In this document: piece after piece, positions 1-5,252 of the stretch | Numbering within the stretch: position 1 is the stretch's first letter | Layout: the number at the start of each line of letters is the position of its first letter | From: an uncultured archaeon | GTDB lineage: Archaea; Nanobdellota; Nanobdellia; Woesearchaeales; ARS49 | Direction of reading: 5' to 3' | Assembly (NCBI GenBank): GCA_902385765.1 | Contig: CABMGU010000046.1 | Span: 1 to 8,311 of the forward strand | DNA: 8,311 nt | Made by a program: the position numbers and the translations under genes | The notes under the pieces: model-generated | The model's input: only the letters and a program-made list of their open reading frames with translations | What the model was told of the DNA's origin: nothing | Database searches by the model: none

Positions 1-77
1 AACCATTGCAGTTCATCGTTTACAGAAACCTGTCGTGGCCGTCTGACGTTTACAATGGTTATTCTGCGGACGAACAT
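1..77 (-). CDS. 5' end of an unidentified gene, runs off left edge
   Basis: An ATG at 77-75 opens a frame with no stop to the window edge, giving 25 residues: MFVRRITIVNVRRPR, then QVSVNDELQW. The start is supported by a strong ribosome binding site, AAGGAGGG on the minus strand (95-88), ten bases upstream. The basic start followed by a (N/D)ELQW motif reminds me of a family of archaeal proteins, possibly winged-helix regulators, that begin in a similar way. That is memory-based and weak, so no function is assigned. The gene follows the DUF3467-like gene on the same strand, 193 bases downstream of its stop, and could be read from the same transcript. The gap can fold into an elaborate structure whose closing helix includes this start codon, so translation may be controlled by that leader. 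Confidence 0.55.
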   Translation of the reverse strand, partial: MFVRRITIVNVRRPRQVSVNDELQW

Positions 78-87
78 TGTTATGATT

Positions 88-95
88 CCCTCCTT
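88..95 (-). promoter_or_regulatory. ribosome binding site for the gene starting at 77
   Basis: The minus strand reads AAGGAGGG, an almost full match to the archaeal anti-Shine-Dalgarno sequence, ten bases before the ATG at 77. It lies in the single-stranded bulge between the two outer helices of the predicted leader fold. It is the main support for the truncated gene being real. Confidence 0.55.
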
Positions 96-128
96 CCGCC
101 GCACCTTTGCTCGGCAAAGGTTGCTTCA

Positions 129-196
129 TCGGAAATGCACATATCGATGCCAATTGCGTGCATTTCCGAGTGTGCTCGGAAATAGCAGATTTCCGA
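129..196. repeat. duplicated inverted repeat TCGGAAAT/ATTTCCGA
   Basis: The same 8-base stem occurs twice in tandem. TCGGAAAT is at 129-136 and 176-183, and its complement ATTTCCGA is at 162-169 and 189-196. The first pair extends to a perfect 12-bp stem (TCGGAAATGCAC) with a 17-base loop; the second is an 8-bp stem with the loop AGCAG. The four copies could also pair in other ways, for example 162-169 with 176-183, giving alternative folds. Confidence 0.7.
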
Positions 197-270
197 CATT
201 TTCTCCCCTCGCAAAGCATGGGGAGAGAAAAGCAAGTCAGAGACTGCGGCGAATGTTCGAAATATTATTA

Positions 271-624
271 TCAGCCCATGTAAGTTGGTATGTCAGGGTG
301 TTGTTCTCCTGCTTTTTTCATGAACTCTTTCTGTTTCTTTTCTGCTTTTTCAAGTGATTTTGGCTTTTGTATTTTGCCGAATTCTTCTTCGTACTTTTGT
401 ATTACGCTGTTAAGCACTCCTACAAGGCTTTTTGCGTGCCAGGGTTCAAGCATTATGACATTGTGTTTTAGCTGGAAGCTTGGCTTTTTGCCTCTCGGGT
501 CTGTTCTTGGAGTTATGCATTTGAAGTCAAGAGTCAGTTGTGTTGGTGTGAAATTGACTGTTGCCTCGTGTGCAAAGAATGGTTCTCCGTCGTTAATGTT
601 TATGTTTATTTGTTCTTGTGGCAT
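271..624 (-). CDS. DUF3467-like protein
   Basis: A 117-residue soluble protein. The central part resembles the DUF3467 family (from memory): an early ININ strand, then FTPTQLTLDF in the place of the family's 'S..EF.LDF' strand, then HNVIMLEPWHAKSL like the usual 'R.vmsP.hAK.l', then an amphipathic helix ending YEEEFGKI. The tail is lysine-rich (KPKSLEKAEKKQKEFMKKAG), probably helical and disordered. The biochemical role of DUF3467 is not known to me. An in-frame GTG at 633-631 is rejected as start because it falls inside the ribosome binding site GAGGTGA. ATG at 624 sits five bases after that site. The gene is divergent from the chaperone operon and has its own TATA box at 677-670, so the two share a 139-base promoter region. 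Confidence 0.8.
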   Translation of the reverse strand: MPQEQINININDGEPFFAHEATVNFTPTQLTLDFKCITPRTDPRGKKPSFQLKHNVIMLEPWHAKSLVGVLNSVIQKYEEEFGKIQKPKSLEKAEKKQKEFMKKAGEQHPDIPTYMG

Positions 625-669
625 ATAATTCACCTCTGAGTTATATTATTTGTAGCTATAACGTCCTAG

Positions 670-677
670 TATATAAA
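670..677 (-). promoter_or_regulatory. TATA box for the DUF3467-like gene
   Basis: The minus strand reads TTTATATA. A start about 25 bases downstream would fall near 645-650, leaving a short leader with the GAGGTGA site before the ATG at 624. The box lies about 20 bases from the opposing box of the chaperone operon, so the two pre-initiation complexes would probably interfere. Confidence 0.6.
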
Positions 678-696
678 CCTTACTATTAACGAAACA

Positions 697-704
697 TTTA
701 TATA
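697..704 (+). promoter_or_regulatory. TATA box and BRE of the chaperone operon
   Basis: TTTATATA is preceded by a purine-rich BRE-like GAAA at 691-694. Transcription would start near 724-730, giving a leader of about 35-40 bases before the grpE ATG at 764. The arrangement is typically archaeal rather than bacterial -35/-10. Confidence 0.7.
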
Positions 705-728
705 TAAGTTAAGTCTACCATCTACTTC

Positions 729-745
729 GTTGACTTAAAGTCAAC
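729..745 (+). promoter_or_regulatory. palindromic operator candidate of the chaperone operon
   Basis: GTTGACTT-A-AAGTCAAC is a perfect 8-bp inverted repeat with a one-base centre, at or just after the expected transcript start. A protein bound here would block RNA polymerase recruitment. Archaeal heat-shock repressors such as Phr of Pyrococcus and HSR1 of Archaeoglobus are known to bind palindromes around the start region of heat-shock genes. A related element, TTAAGTCTACCA, lies upstream at 709-720 (compare TTAAAGTCAACCA at 735-747) and may be an extra half-site. The regulator is not encoded in the window. Confidence 0.55.
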
Positions 746-763
746 CAAACTGGAAGTGAAAAT

Positions 764-1273
764 ATGGGATTGATGAAAAAGGCTGACAAGGAAATCGAGA
801 TGTACAGGCGCGAGCTTGCTAAGAAGGAAGCGCAGATAGCTGATTATACTGAACATTTGAAGCGTTTGCAGGCAGAGTTTGAGAACTATTGCAAGCGTGT
901 TGAGAAAGAGCGCAAGGATGTTGCAAGTTTTGCTTCAGAAAGGCTTGTTGTCAAGCTTTTGCTTGTGATTGATGATTTTGAGCGTGCTCTTCCGCAGTTG
1001 AAGAGCGTGCCTGAGCCTACTAGAAAAGGCATTGAGATGATTTTCAGGAATTTGCACAAGATGCTGGATGAAGAATGCGTTCAAGCAATTCCGTCTGTTG
1101 GCCAGAAGTTCGACCCGTATAAGCACGAGGTCCTTATGCAGGTTGAGAGCGACCAGCCGGAGGATGTTATTGTTGAGGAATTGCAGAAGGGTTACACTAT
1201 GAATGGTAAGGTAATCCGTTATGCTAAAGTTAAGATTTCAAAGAATCACGGATTGGAGCCGAAAAATGATTAA
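764..1273 (+). CDS. grpE: GrpE, nucleotide exchange factor of DnaK
   Basis: GrpE (169 residues) dimerises and opens the DnaK nucleotide-binding domain to release ADP. Residues 5-55 form a charged, heptad-rich coiled coil with the family motif AEFENYCKRVEKE (37-49). A helical part follows with LLLVIDDFERAL (65-76), and residues 105-160 form the beta-rich head containing FDPYKHEVLM (116-125) and the near-terminal signature QKGYTMNGKVIRYAKVKIS (141-159). The acidic N-terminal extension of many bacterial GrpEs is short. ATG 764 is chosen because GGAAGTGA lies just before it; ATG 773 would be farther from that site. It is the first gene after the heat-shock-like promoter. Its last eight bases overlap the start of the endonuclease gene. 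The nine residues after KISK are not conserved family sequence. Confidence 0.97.
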   Translation: MGLMKKADKEIEMYRRELAKKEAQIADYTEHLKRLQAEFENYCKRVEKERKDVASFASERLVVKLLLVIDDFERALPQLKSVPEPTRKGIEMIFRNLHKMLDEECVQAIPSVGQKFDPYKHEVLMQVESDQPEDVIVEELQKGYTMNGKVIRYAKVKISKNHGLEPKND

Positions 1274-2189
1274 CAAGATTGATATTGATATGATTAATCG
1301 AATAAAAGAAATAAGAAAAAAGGGCAATTTTCAGACTATGAAAAAAGTCATAGGTGAAAATGAATTAAAACAATTCTTTAACACAATTTATCCAAAGTGC
1401 TCCATTACTGAACTTGAAGGTATCCTGGAAGTCTCCGATTCCACATTGCAGCATTGGTTTTCCAGATTGGGCATGCCGATGGTGAGAAATCATATTTCAA
1501 ATTTGACTTATCCGGCAGATTTCAACAGTCAAATTGTAATTCAGGAAAGAAACGGAGCAAAAAAAGTCTCAGCAGTTAATATCACCCCCGAACTGGCATA
1601 TATTATTGGGTTTTCATTAGGTGATGGAAGCATTCAAAAATATGCAGTTGAAGTGTTTAACCGAGATAATAATCTGAGGAAACACTTATTTGACTTATTG
1701 AGACCCTATGGAACCATTACTGTTGTTGATAGGGACGACGGATTGTGGAAATTAAGATTATCGAATGTTAAAATAGCCAATCTCATAAAAGATGAGAGAG
1801 GTGTGCGCGAAGACACATTAGATTATATTTTTGCAGATGAATGCCTTGCCAGGCAATTTATTGCGGCATTTTGGGATGCGGAAGGTACGGTTCGTAAACA
1901 GGATAAATATTTCCACCTTTACTTGTATAATTCCAATCATGATATTATACAAAGAATTTCTAAATTCTTGAAAGCCAATGGAATCGAATTGTCCATATCG
2001 GAACGTAAAACAAGAGATAAAGATTTTGTATTGAACGGCAGACTTGTAAAGTCAAAAAAGACCATGCAAAGAATAAGCATTCCTAAATCCGCGGCATTGC
2101 GATGGGTTGAACTCATTGGCACACGTTTATTACATTCAAAGAAGAGAAACACAGTTAATGAAATATTAAAAGTATATGGAGGTAAATAA
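1266..2189 (+). CDS. free-standing LAGLIDADG homing endonuclease
   Basis: The protein has 307 residues and two LAGLIDADG motifs: IIGFSLGDG (113-121, acidic D120) and IAAFWDAEG (199-207, acidic E206), 86 residues apart. Both metal-binding acidic positions are kept, so a single-chain active nuclease is plausible. Residues 45-75 look like a helix-turn-helix (ITELEGILEVSDSTLQHWF), a domain often fused in archaeal LAGLIDADG proteins. The start ATG at 1266 has GGAG at 1255-1258 and overlaps the grpE stop by eight bases; a longer frame from 1221 lies within grpE and is not favoured. The gene ends one base before the dnaK ATG. It is clearly more AT-rich than its neighbours and prefers AAA, TTA, ATA and AGA codons where they use AAG, TTG/CTT and CGT/CGC, which points to recent acquisition. 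Such genes spread by cutting alleles that lack them; expression here would follow the chaperone promoter. Confidence 0.88.
   Translation: MINKIDIDMINRIKEIRKKGNFQTMKKVIGENELKQFFNTIYPKCSITELEGILEVSDSTLQHWFSRLGMPMVRNHISNLTYPADFNSQIVIQERNGAKKVSAVNITPELAYIIGFSLGDGSIQKYAVEVFNRDNNLRKHLFDLLRPYGTITVVDRDDGLWKLRLSNVKIANLIKDERGVREDTLDYIFADECLARQFIAAFWDAEGTVRKQDKYFHLYLYNSNHDIIQRISKFLKANGIELSISERKTRDKDFVLNGRLVKSKKTMQRISIPKSAALRWVELIGTRLLHSKKRNTVNEILKVYGGK
2178..2183 (+). promoter_or_regulatory. dnaK ribosome binding site inside the endonuclease gene
   Basis: GGAGGT lies in the last codons of the endonuclease gene (Gly-Gly-Lys-stop), seven bases before ATG 2191. It decides the dnaK start: an in-frame ATG at 2176 lies before this site and would add five residues (MEVNK) not expected in DnaK. 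Confidence 0.8.
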
Positions 2190-2190
2190 A

Positions 2191-4011
2191 ATGGGAAAGG
2201 AAAAGATCATAGGTATTGACCTTGGGACCAGTAATTCTGCAGCTTCTGTTTTGGAGGCTGGCAGGCCGAAGATTATTCCTTCAGCAGAAGGAGTTTCTTT
2301 GTATGGCAAGGCGTTTCCGTCTTTTGTAGCTTTTACAAAAGATGGTCAGCTTTTAGTCGGCGAGCCGGCGAGAAGGCAGGCTGTCAGTAACCCGCACGGT
2401 ACTGTTTATGCTGCCAAGAGAAAGATGGGTACTAGTTTCAAGTATCAGATTTATGGTAAGGAGTACACGCCTCAGCAGATTTCTGCGTTCTTATTGCAGA
2501 AAATCAAGAAGGATGCTGAAGCTTTTATTGGTGAGCCTATTAAGAAAGCAGTCATTACAGTGCCTGCTTATTTTGATGACAACCAGCGTCAGGCTACCAA
2601 AGATGCCGGCACTATTGCCGGATTGGAGGTTGTGAGAATTATTAACGAGCCGACTGCTGCTTCTTTGTCTTACGGTCTTGATAAGGAAGGCAAGGAGCAA
2701 AAGATTTTGGTCTTTGACCTTGGTGGTGGTACTTTGGACGTTACCATTATGGACTTCTCAGAGGGTGTTTTTGAGGTTGTTTCAACTTCCGGAGATACCC
2801 AGTTGGGTGGTACTGATATGGATAATGTTCTTATCAACCATATAATTAAGGAGTTCCAGAAGGAGTCTGGAATAGACTTAAATGATGATGCTGTTGCTAT
2901 GCAGCGTGTTAGAGAGGCTGCAGAAAAGGCTAAGATTGAGCTTTCTACTGTTGGTGAGACTGAAATCAATCTGCCTTTCATTTCTGCATCTAATGTTGGT
3001 CCTAAGCATTTGCAGATGAAATTGACAAGGGCTAAATTAGAAGAAATGGTTGACTCGATTGTCAAGAAGTGCAAGAAAAGTGTTGACCAGGCTTTGTCTG
3101 ATGCGAAGATGTCTGTGAAGGATTTGCACAAGATTATTCTTGTTGGTGGTCCTACAAGGATGCCTATTGTTCAGAAGTATTTGGAGCAATGGTTCGGCAG
3201 TAAGGTTGAGCGTTCTATTGACCCTATGGAGTGTGTTGCAATGGGTGCTGCTATTCAGGCAGGTGTTCTTGCCGGCGAGGTTAAGGACATTTTGCTTTTG
3301 GACGTTACTCCGTTGAGTTTGGGTATTGAGACTTTGGGTGGCGTGTTCACAAAGCTGATAGAAAGAAACACCACAATTCCAGTGAAGCGCAGTCAGAACT
3401 TCAGCACTGCTGCTGACAACCAGCCTGCTGTTACCATTAGGGTTTCGCAGGGAGAGCGTCCGATGTTTGCTGACAACAAATTGCTTGGTCAGTTTGACCT
3501 TGTTGGCATTCCTCCTGCTCCGAGAGGTATTCCGCAGATTGAGGTCGCGTTTGATATTGATGCGAACGGCATCTTGAACGTTTCAGCTAAGGATTTGGGC
3601 ACTGGTAAGGAGCAGAGTATGCGTATTACTGCTCCTAACAAGCTTGATTCTGCTGAGGTTGAGCGTATGCGTAAGCAGGCAGAGGAGTTTGCTGAGACTG
3701 ACAAGAAGAAGAAAGAAGAGATTGAGACTATCAATCAGGCTGACACTCTTGTCTATACTGCTGAGAAGCAGATGAAGGACTTTGAGGGCAAGGTAAGCGA
3801 AAAGGAGATAAAGGACGTCAAGGATAAGATTGAAGAGTTGAAGAAGCTTATGGCAGAGTCTCCAAGAGACCCTGCTAAGATTAAGAAAAAGCTTGACGAG
3901 TGCAATCACGTGTTGCACACTGCAGCTACTGCCTTGTACCAGAAGGCTGGCAAGGCAAAAGCTGAAGCTAAGCCTAAGGAAGATGATGTCGTAGATGCTG
4001 AGAAGGCGTAA
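2191..4011 (+). CDS. dnaK: DnaK, Hsp70 chaperone
   Basis: A complete cytosolic Hsp70 of 606 residues; ATP-driven binding and release of unfolded peptides, with DnaJ and GrpE as partners. The nucleotide-binding domain (1-365) has the phosphate loop GIDLGTSNSA (8-17), TVPAYFDDNQRQAT (123-136), the second signature VFDLGGGTLDVTIM (174-187) and the third, IILVGGPTRMPIVQ (315-328). The linker DILLLDVTPLSLG (366-378) leads to the beta substrate-binding domain (about 375-480) and the helical lid (485-585). The tail is charged, ending DDVVDAEKA, and only loosely resembles the bacterial acidic end. Between KRKMG (76-80) and PAYF (125-128) the protein lacks the roughly 25-residue insert of proteobacterial DnaK, as is known for archaeal and Gram-positive forms. 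The gene starts one base after the endonuclease stop. No frame damage is seen. Confidence 0.98.
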   Translation: MGKEKIIGIDLGTSNSAASVLEAGRPKIIPSAEGVSLYGKAFPSFVAFTKDGQLLVGEPARRQAVSNPHGTVYAAKRKMGTSFKYQIYGKEYTPQQISAFLLQKIKKDAEAFIGEPIKKAVITVPAYFDDNQRQATKDAGTIAGLEVVRIINEPTAASLSYGLDKEGKEQKILVFDLGGGTLDVTIMDFSEGVFEVVSTSGDTQLGGTDMDNVLINHIIKEFQKESGIDLNDDAVAMQRVREAAEKAKIELSTVGETEINLPFISASNVGPKHLQMKLTRAKLEEMVDSIVKKCKKSVDQALSDAKMSVKDLHKIILVGGPTRMPIVQKYLEQWFGSKVERSIDPMECVAMGAAIQAGVLAGEVKDILLLDVTPLSLGIETLGGVFTKLIERNTTIPVKRSQNFSTAADNQPAVTIRVSQGERPMFADNKLLGQFDLVGIPPAPRGIPQIEVAFDIDANGILNVSAKDLGTGKEQSMRITAPNKLDSAEVERMRKQAEEFAETDKKKKEEIETINQADTLVYTAEKQMKDFEGKVSEKEIKDVKDKIEELKKLMAESPRDPAKIKKKLDECNHVLHTAATALYQKAGKAKAEAKPKEDDVVDAEKA

Positions 4012-4036
4012 GTTCGCCGCGGCTTGAAGGTAAGCA

Positions 4037-4195
4037 ATGGAATACAAGATAATCGCATTTGTGGCAGGAGGTTTGATAGCTTTATACATAGCTATCAGAT
4101 TGCTTGGACAGTATGCTTTTGGCAGGCTTGTCAACGCTGAGCTTTCTCACGTTGTTCACGGAGCTGAGCATAAGGTAAAGGGAAGGTATGAGTAA
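4037..4195 (+). CDS. small single-pass membrane protein in the chaperone operon
   Basis: A 52-residue ORF fills the gap between dnaK and dnaJ: MEYKIIAFVAGGLIALYIAI, then RLLGQYAFGRLVNAELSH, then VVHGAEHKVKGRYE. Residues 4-23 form one strongly hydrophobic helix, followed by a polar, histidine-containing tail (H38, H41, H45). GAAGGT at 4026-4031 lies five bases before the ATG. Its stop overlaps the dnaJ start by eight bases (ATGAGTAA), so translation of dnaJ is probably coupled to it, and dnaJ has no well-spaced ribosome binding site of its own. Codon use matches dnaK and dnaJ. I know no family for it. It might tether or regulate chaperones at the membrane, or serve mainly as a coupling ORF; both ideas are inference. 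Confidence 0.6.
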   Translation: MEYKIIAFVAGGLIALYIAIRLLGQYAFGRLVNAELSHVVHGAEHKVKGRYE

Positions 4196-5252
4196 GGACT
4201 ACTATAAAACTTTGGGAGTTGAAAAAGGGGCGTCTCAGGAAGAGGTTAAGAAGGCTTACAAGCGTTTGGCTAAGAAATATCATCCTGATTTGAACAAGGA
4301 GGCTGGCGCTACTGATAAGTTTAAGGAGATTAATGAGGCTGCTGCTGTTCTTGGTGATCCTGAGAAGCGTCAGCAGTATGATCAGTTTGGCACTTCTGAT
4401 TTTGGTCAGCAGGCGGGTTTTGATTTCCGTGATTTTAATGGCAGTTTTAATTTTGATGATATTTTTGACCAGTTCTTTTCTGGGTTCGGGTTTAAGTCAA
4501 GGGGTGGCAGGGGAAGGCCGGGGAGAGACCTTGTTGCAGAGGTTGATGTTACTTTGGAAGATGTTTCTAAGGGCACAACAAGGGAGATTGAGATGCAGCG
4601 TTCTGTGACTTGCAGTGAATGCCGTGGCAAGGGTGGCAAGAATTTTGTTCAGTGTTCTGACTGTCAGGGCCAGGGTATGGTGAGGCACGCTAAGAGGACT
4701 CCTTTTGGCGTGTTTGCTACAACTTCATCTTGTGGTGCCTGTAAGGGCACTGGCGAGGTTGCTGACAATGTTTGTGAAACTTGTGATGGCGAGGGCGTTA
4801 TTGTCAGCAGGGAGCCTGTTAAAGTAAAGATTCCTGCTGGTGTTGAAGATGGAATGAAACTGCGTGTTTCCGGTGAGGGTGAGGCAGGACAGCAGGGTGC
4901 TCCTTCAGGTGACTTGTATGTTATCGTTCACGTTCTTGAAGATGAAAGATTCACAAGAGACGAGACTGACTTGGTTGTTGAACAGCCGATTAGTTTTTCT
5001 ACTGCTTGTTTGGGTGGCGAGATTACTGTTGAAACTTTGGCAGGCAGGAAAAAGGTTGATATCAAGCCCGGCACTCAGAATAATTCTGAAGTCCGCTTGA
5101 AAGAGGAAGGTTTGCCTGACTTGCGCAGTTCTCGTACTGGTGATTTTGTTATTAAAGTAAGTGTTGAGGTTCCTAAGAAGGTTTCCAAGAAGCAGGCAGA
5201 ATTATTGCAGGAGTTTGAGAAGGAAGGCAAAAAGAAGTGGAGCTTATTTTAG
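4188..5252 (+). CDS. dnaJ: DnaJ, Hsp40 co-chaperone (class A)
   Basis: A 354-residue DnaJ that delivers substrates to DnaK and stimulates its ATPase. The J-domain (4-67) has the essential HPD at 32-34 in KKYHPDLNKE. A Gly/Phe-rich region follows (about 68-112, with DFRDFNGSFNFDDIFDQFF). The zinc-binding domain keeps all four CxxCxGxG motifs: CSECRGKG (142), CSDCQGQG (156), CGACKGTG (182) and CETCDGEG (196), enough for two zinc sites. The spacing between the first two is three residues shorter than in E. coli DnaJ as I remember it. The C-terminal beta domains (207-330) are complete. The start overlaps the stop of the small upstream membrane ORF. The coding end (TTATTTTAG) overlaps the converging surface-protein gene by nine bases, and the lysine-rich tail KKK may double as a termination signal on the other strand. 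Confidence 0.97.
   Translation: MSKDYYKTLGVEKGASQEEVKKAYKRLAKKYHPDLNKEAGATDKFKEINEAAAVLGDPEKRQQYDQFGTSDFGQQAGFDFRDFNGSFNFDDIFDQFFSGFGFKSRGGRGRPGRDLVAEVDVTLEDVSKGTTREIEMQRSVTCSECRGKGGKNFVQCSDCQGQGMVRHAKRTPFGVFATTSSCGACKGTGEVADNVCETCDGEGVIVSREPVKVKIPAGVEDGMKLRVSGEGEAGQQGAPSGDLYVIVHVLEDERFTRDETDLVVEQPISFSTACLGGEITVETLAGRKKVDIKPGTQNNSEVRLKEEGLPDLRSSRTGDFVIKVSVEVPKKVSKKQAELLQEFEKEGKKKWSLF
5229..5233 (-). terminator. T-tract for the minus-strand envelope operon
   Basis: On the minus strand a run of five T lies ten bases beyond the surface-protein stop, provided by the lysine codons near the end of dnaJ. Archaeal intrinsic termination needs mainly a U-rich tract, but this one is short, so support is weak. 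Confidence 0.3.

Larger units (their letters stand above)
71..259 (-). promoter_or_regulatory. multi-hairpin structured leader or ncRNA candidate
   Basis: Nested perfect inverted repeats define a compact fold. The closing helix is 71-78 with 252-259 (CGAACATT/AATGTTCG). A second helix, 97-103 with 245-251 (CGCCGCA/TGCGGCG), abuts it directly on one side. Enclosed in order are hairpins 104-110/114-120 (CCTTTGC, 3-base loop), 129-140/158-169 (12 bp), 176-183/189-196 (8 bp, 5-base loop) and 202-208/220-226 (7 bp). The 18-base bulge 79-96 holds the ribosome binding site of the minus-strand gene starting at 77, and that start codon is in the closing helix. This suggests a cis-regulatory leader on the minus strand. 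Inverted repeats alone do not fix the strand, so a separate small RNA from either strand, or a mobile hairpin element, is possible. I recognise no known riboswitch, RNase P or SRP core motif. Confidence 0.5.

Noticed and set aside
13..219. 68-residue minus-strand frame across the structured region
   Set aside because: It runs through all four hairpins, its protein has no recognisable pattern and is unusually basic and cysteine-bearing, and a better supported start (ATG 77) lies in another frame.
252..262. TTCGAAA resembling a tRNA T-loop
   Set aside because: The flanking bases do not form a five-pair T-stem, and no acceptor, D or anticodon arm can be found around it.
55..357. 100-residue plus-strand frame
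   Set aside because: It spans the structured stretch and then lies antisense to the DUF3467-like gene; no ribosome binding site and no family-like sequence.
625..633. GTG start for the DUF3467-like gene
   Set aside because: The GTG is part of the GAGGTGA ribosome binding site that serves ATG 624.
1221..1265. Longer N-terminus for the endonuclease
   Set aside because: These 15 residues lie in grpE in another frame; ATG 1266 has a well-placed GGAG.
2176..2190. Upstream ATG for dnaK
   Set aside because: It precedes the GGAGGT site and adds a non-conserved MEVNK; ATG 2191 is correctly spaced.
2670..3131. Long antisense frame in dnaK
   Set aside because: A shadow of a highly conserved gene; serine/leucine-rich translation with no family-like sequence or start signals. 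The same applies to 3583-4134 on the minus strand.
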